The notes beneath the pieces are model-generated. The model was given only the letters and a program-made list of their open reading frames with translations, did no database searches and had not been told where the DNA came from. Positions 34,494 through 41,940 of a DNA stretch of 64,000 nucleotides are shown piece after piece. The stretch comes from Neoroseomonas soli (GTDB lineage: Bacteria > Pseudomonadota > Alphaproteobacteria > Acetobacterales > Acetobacteraceae), in the NCBI RefSeq assembly GCF_018129065.1, contig NZ_JAAEDM010000019.1, positions 1 through 64,000 on the forward strand, in the 5' to 3' direction. The translations under genes and the position numbers were made by a program. How positions within the stretch are numbered: the stretch's first letter is position 1; the number at the start of each line of letters is the position of its first letter.

Positions 34494-35998
34494 GCGGCCC
34501 CCTTTCCGATGCGACGCAGCAGCATGGCGCGGTCATCCTCGGGCGCCACGCGCCAGCCGAGCCACAGCACGACGCCGAGCGTCACGCCGCCCACCACCAC
34601 CGCCGCCATCCACGGCAGCGGCACCATCACCGCCAGCCCAACCCCCGCCACGGCCAGCACCGGCCGCAGCATGCGCCCGGCCTCGGCGGCCGGCGGGTAG
34701 AACCGCGCCGCGAACAGGAACCGCCCGGCGCAATCCGTCGCCGCGCGCAGCGCCCAGGCCATCGCCGCGCCCTCGATGCCGATCATCAGCAGCAGCGCCA
34801 CGCCGAGCGGCAGGAACACCGCCGCCTGCGCCAGCGAGAATGTCGCCGTCACCTCCGGCCGCCCGATCGCGTCCAGCAGCGTCCCCGGCACAAAGGCGAG
34901 GCAGGAGAAGAAGATCCCCACACCGAGGATCCGCAGCACCATCCCGCCGCCCTCCGCGAAGGCATTGCCGAGCCACAGCCACAGCAGCCATTCCGCGAAA
35001 GCCACCAGCACCAGACAGGCCGGCAGCACCAGCCCGGCGACGATCAGCGCGCCGCGCCGCATCAGCAGCGCCGTGCGTTCGGGCGAGGCGCGATAGGAAG
35101 AAGCGATGGCCGGCAGCAGCGTCTGCGCCACCGCCACGGGCAGGATCCACATGCGCATGACGAGGTCGAGCGGTGTCGCATAGAAGGCCACCGCGGTCAG
35201 CCCGATCAGCGCGCCCACCAGGAAGCGGTCGGCATAGAGCAGCACCTGCGTCAGCGCGCCGGACAGGCTCATCCACCCGCCCTGGCGCAGCAGCGGCTTC
35301 AGAAGCGAAAAGCGCGGGCGCGAAAGCCCCAGCCCCGGCACGTCCTTCAAGGCCAGCACCGCATAGGCCAGCCCGCTCGCCAGCCGCACCGCGACCAGCG
35401 CGAGCATCACGCCCACCAGGCTGTCCCAGGCCAGCAGCGCGATCACCGGGCCGAGGTAGTAGAAGACGCTGACCGGCATGTTCACGAGGTTCGCCGCCCG
35501 GAACCTCTGCCACGCCGCGAGCACCCCCCACAGCGCCGCATTCAGCACCACCAGCGGCGCCGCTGCCGCCAGCACGCGGAAGGCGGCGAGCGCCTCCGCC
35601 TCCAGCCCCGGCGGCACGATCAGCACGCGCCCGATCAGGACGGGCATGAAGGCCCAGGCGAGCGCGGCCATCACGGCAGACAGCCCCAGCAGAGAATAAA
35701 GCGTCGCCCCCACCAGCGCCGGCGCATCCCGCCCGCGCCCTTCGCCGATCGCCTCGGAGACCGCCCGCGTCAGCGCCATGCCGAGGCCGAGGTCGAAGAC
35801 CCCGAAGATCCCCACCATGGCCAGCGCCAGGGTGAACAACCCCCAGCGCTCCGTCCCCAGCAGGTGGACCAGCACCGGGGTGATCCCCAGCGCGATCAGC
35901 AGGGGGATGCCGCGCCCGAGCGCGTTCCAGAGCACCCCGGAAACGAGCCGGCGTCCGCCAGCCCGGTCCTCCGGGCCCTCGGACGCCGTGCCTGTCAT
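34490..35998 (-). CDS. Polysaccharide flippase, Wzx/MATE-like (oligosaccharide exporter)
   Basis: A 502-residue protein with about 12-14 membrane segments. It starts with SGVLWNALGRGIPLLIALG and TPVLVHLLGTERWGLFTLA, the usual opening of Wzx-type lipid-linked repeat-unit flippases, and has VLLYADRFLVGALIGLTAVA. It would move undecaprenyl-linked oligosaccharide across the inner membrane. It is the first gene of the five-gene run, with four glycosyltransferases following. No Wzy polymerase is obvious, though the large membrane protein at 37.1 kb could be considered. Confidence 0.9.
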   Translation of the reverse strand: MTGTASEGPEDRAGGRRLVSGVLWNALGRGIPLLIALGITPVLVHLLGTERWGLFTLALAMVGIFGVFDLGLGMALTRAVSEAIGEGRGRDAPALVGATLYSLLGLSAVMAALAWAFMPVLIGRVLIVPPGLEAEALAAFRVLAAAAPLVVLNAALWGVLAAWQRFRAANLVNMPVSVFYYLGPVIALLAWDSLVGVMLALVAVRLASGLAYAVLALKDVPGLGLSRPRFSLLKPLLRQGGWMSLSGALTQVLLYADRFLVGALIGLTAVAFYATPLDLVMRMWILPVAVAQTLLPAIASSYRASPERTALLMRRGALIVAGLVLPACLVLVAFAEWLLWLWLGNAFAEGGGMVLRILGVGIFFSCLAFVPGTLLDAIGRPEVTATFSLAQAAVFLPLGVALLLMIGIEGAAMAWALRAATDCAGRFLFAARFYPPAAEAGRMLRPVLAVAGVGLAVMVPLPWMAAVVVGGVTLGVVLWLGWRVAPEDDRAMLLRRIGKGAA

Positions 35999-36032
35999 GA
36001 AATGGGTTCCTTGGTGGTCCCGAGGCTCATGC

Positions 36033-36051
36033 CGCCCGGCGAGGCCGGGCG
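36033..36051. terminator. GC hairpin beside repeat copy B
   Basis: Arms CGCCCGGC (36033-36040) and GCCGGGCG (36044-36051) with a GAG loop, 35 nt upstream of the flippase start. A similar GC hairpin flanks repeat copy A, so this may be a module of the dispersed element and not a simple terminator. Confidence 0.45.
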
Positions 36052-36056
36052 ATATG

Positions 36057-36100
36057 GCGCGCGGGGCTGGTGGGGCGGCCGCGCGCGAAACATAGGCTCT
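36057..36100 (-). repeat. Dispersed intergenic repeat, copy B
   Basis: The core matches copy D almost base for base on the minus strand: GTTTCGCGCGCGGCCGCC, then CCACCAGCCCCGCGCGC. It lies between the sugar transferase stop and the flippase start and interrupts the polysaccharide gene run. Copies A and C are more divergent. Confidence 0.65.
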
Positions 36101-36133
36101 GATACCGAGTCAGCCGAAAGGCTGGCTGGTATC
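36101..36133 (-). terminator. Hairpin overlapping the sugar transferase stop codon
   Basis: GATACC (36101-36106) pairs with GGTATC (36128-36133), with an inner AGCC/GGCT stem capped by a GAAA tetraloop. The TGA stop of the sugar transferase forms part of the stem. The equivalent hairpin at copy D overlaps the stop of the SDR gene in the same way. Confidence 0.55.
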
Positions 36134-36833
36134 AGTGCGCGCCGCGGCGGGAGAGCACCGCCACCGGGGTCTTCAGCAGGATGCGGATGTCGGTCAGCAG
36201 CGAGGGCTGCGAGACATAGGCGACATCGAGCGCCACGCGCTGGTCGTAGGAGGTCTCGCTGCGGCCGCTGACCTGCCACGGGCCGGTGATGCCCGGGCGG
36301 ACGGTCAGGTAGTGCGCGGCGGCGACACCATAGTAGCAGTCGAGTTCGGACTGCGTCACCGGGCGCGGGCCGACGATCGACATCTCGCCCTTCAGCACGT
36401 TGATCAGCTGCGGCAGCTCATCCAGCGAGGTGGCGCGCAGGAAGCGGCCGACGCGGGTGATGCGCGGGTCGTCCTTCAGCTTGCGGGTGGTTTCCCACTC
36501 GGCGCGGGCGGTGGGGTCGGCGGCGAGCAGCGCCTCAAGCCGGGCCTGGCTGTCCACCACCATCGAGCGGAACTTCAGGCAGCCGAAGATCCTGCCGCCG
36601 CGCCCGACGCGCGGATGCGCGTAGAAGGTGGGGCCGCCATCGGCGCGCGTCAGCGCGCCCACGGCCAGGAAGAAGGGCAGGGCGACCAGCAGGGCCGCGC
36701 CGGCGATGGCGATGTCCATCGCGCGCTTGGCCAGCGGCAGCAGCCGGGCGGCACGGTCGCGCGCGGACATGCCATGGACGGCGCCGGCGGGGGCGCTGTG
36801 CGGGGGGAGGGGACCAACCGGGACGCTGGACAT
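36132..36833 (-). CDS. Undecaprenyl-phosphate sugar transferase (WbaP/ExoY type)
   Basis: A 233-residue bacterial sugar transferase that starts polysaccharide assembly on undecaprenyl phosphate. One N-terminal membrane segment (about residues 38-60, MDIAIAGAALLVALPFFLAV) precedes the catalytic domain with KFRSMVVDSQARLEAL, RVGRFLRATSLDELPQLINV, MSIVGPRPVTQSEL and RPGITGPWQVSGRSE. ATG 36833 and ATG 36770 are both possible and neither has a good SD. It supplies the first sugar for the neighbouring glycosyltransferases and diverges from the 37.1 kb membrane protein. Confidence 0.92.
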   Translation of the reverse strand: MSSVPVGPLPPHSAPAGAVHGMSARDRAARLLPLAKRAMDIAIAGAALLVALPFFLAVGALTRADGGPTFYAHPRVGRGGRIFGCLKFRSMVVDSQARLEALLAADPTARAEWETTRKLKDDPRITRVGRFLRATSLDELPQLINVLKGEMSIVGPRPVTQSELDCYYGVAAAHYLTVRPGITGPWQVSGRSETSYDQRVALDVAYVSQPSLLTDIRILLKTPVAVLSRRGAH

Positions 36834-36950
36834 GCGTGATATCGGCCTTCTGGTCTCATCGCCGCCGGTGGGGGGACCGGCTGCGGCCAAGGGAGCCCTT
36901 GGACCCGATCGCCCTGCCGCATCTGCGGGAGGGGCGTACCTGGCCCTCGG

Positions 36951-37019
36951 ATGACGCTAGTCATGACCCTGGGTGCTGACGGATTTGGGACCTGCTTGCG
37001 GCGCAATTGTGGCGCCGCA
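36951..37019. promoter_or_regulatory. Inverted repeats in divergent promoter region
   Basis: ATGAC-GCTA-GTCAT (36951-36964) is a perfect small palindrome. TGCGGCGC (36997-37004) and GCGCCGCA (37012-37019) form perfect 8-bp arms around AATTGTG. Both lie between the sugar transferase and the membrane protein genes. They may be an operator or a leader hairpin for the plus-strand gene. Confidence 0.4.
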
Positions 37020-37101
37020 GAAGGCAGCGTCCGGAATCTCCGTTCGGTGCCGCTTGCCGCCATCCGTCGGCAGGGCCTAGACGGCCCGCGTCCAGCACGG
37101 A

Positions 37102-38727
37102 GTGCGCGCCCTGTCCCGCCGAGCGGAAACCGCCCTGTCCTACGGCTTCGCCCTGTTGCTCGGCGCGGCGCTGGTGCTGCTGACCTTCCCGGCCGACTTC
37201 CTGCTGCCGCAAGCGGGCTCGCCCTGGGCGCCGCAGGGGGATGCCGCGCAGCACGCCATCGCGCAGCGCTACTTCCTCGGTGACGCCTGGCGCTGGCCGC
37301 CACTTGCGGTGCGCAACCTGATCCCGCCCGAGGGGCTGAACATCGCCTTCGCCGACGGCATCCCGCTGCTCGCCCTGCCGCTGAAGGCGATGCGCGGCGT
37401 GCTGCCCGAAGGCTTCCACGGCATCGGGTTGTGGTACGGCATCGCCTGGCTGCTGCAGCCGGTCGCCGCGGTCTGGTGCCTTCGCGGCACCGGGGAGCGC
37501 CGGGTGCTGCCGGCGATCGCGGTGGCGCTCGCGGCCTCGGCCATGCCGGCCTTCATCAACCGCTACGGCCATGCGGCGCTCACCGGGCATTTCACCCTGT
37601 TGGTAGCGCTCGGGCTCTACCTGCGGTTGGTGCGTGCGTCGTCGGCCGCGCGCTGGGCCGTGGCGGTGGGGGCGGCGGTGGCGACGCTGCTGGTGCACCC
37701 CTACCTCGGCGCCATGGTGCTGGCGCTGCTCGGCGCGGTGCCGGCGACGCTGCTGCTGCGCAGGGACCGTCGCTGGATCGGCGCGGCGGTGGGCGTCGCG
37801 GTGGCGGCGGGGGCGGTGGGTGGGACCATGGCCGCCTTCGGCTACCTTGGCGCGGCGGGAGACGGCGGCTACGGCGACTTCGCGCTGAACCTGCTTTCCC
37901 CGGTCTGGCCGCATCGGTCCTGGATCCTTGGTGCGCTGGCGGCGAGGGAGATCGACGCCACCGGCCATGGCGGGTGGGAGGGCTACAACTGGCTCGGCGC
38001 CGGGCTGCTGGCCGGGATCCTGGCGGTGGCGGTGCTGGCACCGCGCCAGGCCGTGCAGGCGCTGCGGCGGCATGCCGGGCTGGTGCTGGTGCTGTTCGGG
38101 CTGACGCTGCTGGCCGTCTCCTTCCGTGTCGGCGCCGGGGAGCGGATCGTCCTGGACCTCGGCGAGGCGCCGGGCTTCCTGCAACAGTTCCGTGCCTCGG
38201 GGCGCTTCTTCTGGCCGGTGGGGCTGGCGCTGCTGGTGGGGACGGTGGCGCTGCTTGCGCGCCTGCCGCGATTCGGCACGGCGGCCGTGCTGCTGCTGGC
38301 GCTACTGCAATTCGCCGACGCCGCGCCGAACCGCGCGGCCATTCGCGACTGGGCGCAGGCGCGCCACGCCTGGACGGTGGACGCCCCGGCGCTGCGCGCC
38401 CTGCTGGCGGAAGCCGATCGCCTGACCCTGCTGCCGACCTGGCCCTGCGTGGCAAAGCCGGACACGCTCGGGGACCATGCGCGGCAGTTGCAGGTGCTCA
38501 GCCTCGCGGCGGAACGCCCGGTGCCGGCCAACACCATGTATGTCGCCCGCTGGCGTGGGGAGCGGCCGCGCTGCACGGATGCCGCGACCCTCGCCACGCC
38601 GCTCGCCCCGGGGGAACTCCGCCTGATCCTGCCCGGCGCGCGGGATCAGGCGTTGGCGACCATGCCCGGCGCGACGGCGCTCTGCGTGCCGGTGGGCGAG
38701 CTGCTGGCCTGCCGGCTCGGCAGGTAG
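37102..38727 (+). CDS. Large polytopic membrane protein, DUF6311/GT-C-like
   Basis: A 541-residue inner-membrane protein with about 10-11 hydrophobic segments in the first 400 residues and a soluble C-terminal tail ending with several Cys (TWPCVAKP, RPRCTDA, TALCVP, LLACRL). It resembles proteins I recall as DUF6311 in sugar loci, with a GT-C-like layout (early loop QGDAAQHAIAQRYFLGDAWR with acidic and polar residues). A role as a glycosyltransferase or ligase in surface polysaccharide is inferred from context. The start is GTG 37102. Its last 82 bp overlap the convergent glycosyltransferase gene. Confidence 0.75.
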   Translation: MRALSRRAETALSYGFALLLGAALVLLTFPADFLLPQAGSPWAPQGDAAQHAIAQRYFLGDAWRWPPLAVRNLIPPEGLNIAFADGIPLLALPLKAMRGVLPEGFHGIGLWYGIAWLLQPVAAVWCLRGTGERRVLPAIAVALAASAMPAFINRYGHAALTGHFTLLVALGLYLRLVRASSAARWAVAVGAAVATLLVHPYLGAMVLALLGAVPATLLLRRDRRWIGAAVGVAVAAGAVGGTMAAFGYLGAAGDGGYGDFALNLLSPVWPHRSWILGALAAREIDATGHGGWEGYNWLGAGLLAGILAVAVLAPRQAVQALRRHAGLVLVLFGLTLLAVSFRVGAGERIVLDLGEAPGFLQQFRASGRFFWPVGLALLVGTVALLARLPRFGTAAVLLLALLQFADAAPNRAAIRDWAQARHAWTVDAPALRALLAEADRLTLLPTWPCVAKPDTLGDHARQLQVLSLAAERPVPANTMYVARWRGERPRCTDAATLATPLAPGELRLILPGARDQALATMPGATALCVPVGELLACRLGR

Positions 38728-39659
38728 CGCTCGGTGAAATAGAGCGGCCGCTGCTTCGTCTCGTTGAAGATACGGCCGAGGTATTCCCCGATGATGCCGA
38801 GCATCATCATCTGCACCCCGCCGAGGAACAGCACCACCGCGAGCAGGCTGGGGTAGCCGGCGACCGGGTTGCCGAAGAAGACCGTGCGGACGACCAGCTG
38901 CGCCAGGTAGATCACCGCCCCGATCGCCGTCAGCAGCCCGAAATAGGTCGCGACCTTGAGCGGGGCGACGGTGAAGGAGGTGATCCCCTCCAGCGAGAAG
39001 TTCCACAGCTTCCAGTAGTTCCACTTGGTCGTGCCGGCGGCGCGCGGCGCGCGGTCGTAGCGCACCGCCTTGGCCGGGAAGCCGATCCAGGCAAACAGCC
39101 CCTTCATGAAGCGGTGCTGTTCCCGCAGTTTCAGCAGGGCATCCAGCGCGCGGCGGCTGAGCAGCCGGAAATCGCCGGTGTCGGGCGGCAGCTGCACCTT
39201 GCCGCCGATGCGCTGCATGAAGCGGTAGAAGGCATGCGCCGTGGCCTTCTTCAGCCAGGTCTCGCCCTCGCGCGTGTTGCGCCGGGCATAGACGACGTCG
39301 AAGCCTTCCTGCCAGCCGGCCACCAGTTCGGGGATGACCTCGGGCGGGTCCTGGAGGTCGGCGTCGATCACCACCACCGCGTCCGTGCCGCGCGCATGGT
39401 CGAGCCCGGCGGTCAGCGCGATCTCCTTGCCGAAGTTGCGCGACAGGTTGACCACCGCCACCCGCGGGTCTGCCGCCTGCAGCCCGAGCATGACCTCGAG
39501 CGTGGTGTCGCGGGACCCGTCGTTCACATAGACGACCTCCCAGGCGAGGCCGAGATCAGCCAGCGCCGAGGCGAGCCGCCGGTGGAATTCCGGCAGCACC
39601 TCCTGCTCGTTGTAGGCGGGCACGACGATCGAGAGGGCGGGCGCGTCAGGACTGGTCAT
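38646..39659 (-). CDS. GtrB/DPM1-like polyprenyl-phosphate glycosyltransferase (GT2)
   Basis: A 337-residue membrane glycosyltransferase. The GT-A domain has SIVVPAYNEQEVLPEFHRRL, VVYVNDGSRDTTLEVM, NFGKEIALTAGLDHARG, VVIDADLQDPPEVI and RAAGTTKWNYWKLW. Two C-terminal membrane helices (about 235-300) anchor it. GtrB-type enzymes load glucose or another sugar onto undecaprenyl phosphate for periplasmic transfer. The GT-C-like neighbour on the opposite strand would be a natural user of that donor. The last 28 codons overlap that gene. Confidence 0.93.
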   Translation of the reverse strand: MTSPDAPALSIVVPAYNEQEVLPEFHRRLASALADLGLAWEVVYVNDGSRDTTLEVMLGLQAADPRVAVVNLSRNFGKEIALTAGLDHARGTDAVVVIDADLQDPPEVIPELVAGWQEGFDVVYARRNTREGETWLKKATAHAFYRFMQRIGGKVQLPPDTGDFRLLSRRALDALLKLREQHRFMKGLFAWIGFPAKAVRYDRAPRAAGTTKWNYWKLWNFSLEGITSFTVAPLKVATYFGLLTAIGAVIYLAQLVVRTVFFGNPVAGYPSLLAVVLFLGGVQMMMLGIIGEYLGRIFNETKQRPLYFTERYLPSRQASSSPTGTQSAVAPGMVANA

Positions 39660-39751
39660 CGGTGGTTCCGGGCGGCGTGCCGGGCGGCGGTTCCGCCGCC
39701 CGTCCTGTGCAGGAACAGCACGGCTCTGGCCAAATCAAGGCGATCCTGCGG

Positions 39752-40717
39752 TCAGCCCTGGACGCTGAGGTTCAGCTCGGTCGCGATCGCCGTCCATTCG
39801 CGCAGGGAGCGGATGATGTCCTCGCGGAACTCGGCCGGACCAAGATAGGCGGGGATGGTGTCGATCTCGAGCAGCCGGCGCCTCGTGTCCGGGTTCTCCA
39901 TGATGCGGCGGAAGAGGCCGGAGGCGCGGTCCAGGATCGGCTGCGGCGTGCGCGCCGGCGCGAGAAGGCCGATGAAGCCGGAGAAGGCGAAGCGCCGAGA
40001 GAAGCCGCTGTCCTGCAACAGCGGCACCTCCGGCAGCGAGGGCAGCGGCCTCGTGCCCGAAAGCGCGAGCGGCCGGATGCGCCGCGCGCGGATTGCTCCG
40101 CCGCTCGCCGCCATGGAATGGAAGGCGCAGGCGACGTTGCCGGCCAGCATGTCCTGCAGCATCGGCCCTTCGCCGCGATAGGCGACATGGGTCATGTTCA
40201 GCCGCGCCTCGTCGGAGAACATCTGCCCATAGGCGTGCCCCGAGGAGCCCGGCGCATAGGAGCCGTAGGACAGGTCCTTCCCCCGCGCCCAGGCGACGAA
40301 GTCCTGCAGCGTGTCGCCCTGGGTGGAGGGCGAGGCACAGAGCACCAGCGGCGTGACGCCGAGCTTTCCGATCGGCGCGAAATCCGCGACCGGGTCGTAG
40401 GGAAAGCGCCGCAGCACCACCGGCGAGGTCACATGCGTCGTGATGGTGAACAGCATCGTGTAGCCGTCCGGCGTCGCGCGTGCGGCCGCCTCCGTGCCGA
40501 TCAGCCCGCCCGCCCCGCCGCGATTGTCGATGACGATGGGCTGGCCGAGTTCCGCCGACATCGGTTCGGCCATCAGGCGCGCCCAGAGGTCCGTCGAGCC
40601 GCCGGGCGGGAAGGGCACGATCCAGCGGACCGGGCGATCCGGCCACTGCCCCTGTGCCAGCGCCGGGCGCGCCAGCGCCACCCCGGCCGTGGCGACGAGA
40701 ACTTCCCTGCGATGCAT
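39752..40717 (-). CDS. Bug/TctC family substrate-binding protein (4)
   Basis: A 321-residue periplasmic Bug protein with a HRREVLVATAGVALARPALA leader. It has VRWIVPFPPGGSTDLWARL, PIVIDNRGGAGGLIG, SYGSYAPGSSGHAYGQMF and FSGFIGLLAPARTPQPILD. ATG 40717 follows AGGGAGGA; the long open frame upstream to 41143 runs into the porin gene and is an artefact. It has no adjacent transporter membrane genes. The porin 236 bp away could supply the outer-membrane path. Confidence 0.94.
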   Translation of the reverse strand: MHRREVLVATAGVALARPALAQGQWPDRPVRWIVPFPPGGSTDLWARLMAEPMSAELGQPIVIDNRGGAGGLIGTEAAARATPDGYTMLFTITTHVTSPVVLRRFPYDPVADFAPIGKLGVTPLVLCASPSTQGDTLQDFVAWARGKDLSYGSYAPGSSGHAYGQMFSDEARLNMTHVAYRGEGPMLQDMLAGNVACAFHSMAASGGAIRARRIRPLALSGTRPLPSLPEVPLLQDSGFSRRFAFSGFIGLLAPARTPQPILDRASGLFRRIMENPDTRRRLLEIDTIPAYLGPAEFREDIIRSLREWTAIATELNLSVQG

Positions 40718-40953
40718 GCGCGCGTCCTCCCTCTTCCTTGTGGTTGCGGGAAGCCTAGGAGGGCGCCGCGGCCCGGGGCAAGCGGTGCGGGGATGTCGCG
40801 GATGGCTCCGCCATCTGCGGGGCCGGCGTAGGGACGGCCCCGCGGTTCGTGCCGGAACCGGCCGGCTGCCCCGGGCACATCGCGCTCCGGGCCGACGACT
40901 GCACGCCACTTCGGCGGGAGGCGGGCGAGCGCCTCGCCAACCTACCCCGACGG

Positions 40954-41691
40954 TCAGAATGTCCAGGACAACGAGGCGATGAACCGCCCGTCGCAGATCT
41001 TCAGCCCGCCGCATTCCGACTGGCTGATATCCGTGCCGTACCAGCCCGCCGAGACCGCGAAGCCATAGGCGATCGGCCGCGAGACGTAGATGCTGTAGGC
41101 GAGGTAGTCCGGCGCGCCGAAGCGGCTGTTGCGCTCGATCCACTGGTAGCCGAGGCGGCCCGAAAGGGTCACGTCGATGCCCGGGATCTTCACGTCGATC
41201 CCGCCCTCGACATAGTAGCCGTCACCCGAAGAGCCCCAGAAATTCGGCGAATAGGCCGCGGTGCCGACGAAGGTGACCGGCTCCATCTCGTACTTCAGCC
41301 GCAGGATGCCCTCGGCGAAGTTCAGCCCGTACTGCCCTGGCTGGTTGCTGTAGCCGGGATAGGTGTACCAGGTGCCGCCGATGTCGGCGGTGAAGCCGCC
41401 GGCCGTGTAGCGCCAGCCGCCGCTGACATCGACCTCCTGCCGCGCATCTGTGCCCGCGAAGGCGACGTTGCTGGCGAAGGTGCTGATGTAGAAGCCGGTC
41501 TCGTGGGAGAGTTCGACCGAGCCCTGGACCGCGGGCCGGCTGCGCGTCTGGCTGATGTTGCGGAACACGTAGTCGGTGGCGCCCGTGACCGTGCCGGTCA
41601 CCGAGAAGCCGCTGCCGAGGTCCACCTGCGCCATGGCAGGGGCAGAGATCAGCCCGAGGCCGATGGCGAGCGCTGCAAGCCGTTTGCGCAT
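40954..41691 (-). CDS. TorF family putative porin (Gcw_chp)
   Basis: A 245-residue outer-membrane protein. The signal peptide RKRLAALAIGLGLISAPAMA is followed by the domain with VTGTVTGATDYVFRNISQT, VELSHETGFYIS and amphipathic beta strands, ending FIASLSWTF with the C-terminal Phe typical of beta-barrels. It fits the Gcw_chp/TorF family of putative porins. The closing motif GDGYYVEGGIDVKIPG is also typical. Hairpins near 40800-40850 may end its transcript. It likely allows passage of small solutes. Confidence 0.92.
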   Translation of the reverse strand: MRKRLAALAIGLGLISAPAMAQVDLGSGFSVTGTVTGATDYVFRNISQTRSRPAVQGSVELSHETGFYISTFASNVAFAGTDARQEVDVSGGWRYTAGGFTADIGGTWYTYPGYSNQPGQYGLNFAEGILRLKYEMEPVTFVGTAAYSPNFWGSSGDGYYVEGGIDVKIPGIDVTLSGRLGYQWIERNSRFGAPDYLAYSIYVSRPIAYGFAVSAGWYGTDISQSECGGLKICDGRFIASLSWTF

Positions 41692-41821
41692 ATTCGTGTC
41701 CGATCCTCTCCTGGCCGCCCTTGCGGCTTCATGGGTGGGGCGCCCGCCGCCTGGGCGCCCCTCGGATCGGATTTCAGCAAGACCCGTGCCGCGAAACGGT
41801 CACGGGCGGTGGCGCTTCATG

Positions 41822-41868
41822 CGGGCGGCAGCGATCGCTGACTCGAGGTCGAAGATCGCTGCCGCCCG
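41822..41868. terminator. 15-bp perfect inverted repeat upstream of porin gene
   Basis: Arms at 41822-41836 and 41854-41868 are perfect 15-bp complements (CGGGCGGCAGCGATC and its reverse), with a 17-nt loop. The position is 73 nt after the ThDP enzyme stop on the minus strand and 130 nt before the porin start. It is probably the terminator of the ThDP gene. There is no U-tract. Confidence 0.55.
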
Positions 41869-41884
41869 TAGTCCCTTTGTCTTG

Positions 41885-41910
41885 CACGGGCCGCCCCACC
41901 AGCCCCGCAT
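41885..41910 (+). repeat. Dispersed intergenic repeat, copy C (short)
   Basis: The core CGGGCCGCCCCACCAGCCCC at 41887-41906 matches copies B and D, but the GCGCGC flanks are lost. It lies between the ThDP enzyme stop and the 15-bp hairpin. Confidence 0.55.
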
Positions 41911-41940
41911 GCGGATACGCCCGGCAAGGATGCGGGCATA

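Noticed and set aside
34533-35531. Second open frame inside the flippase gene
   Set aside because: It is on the same strand in another frame, Gly/Ala/Arg-rich, with no membrane pattern or motif; the flippase frame is clearly real.
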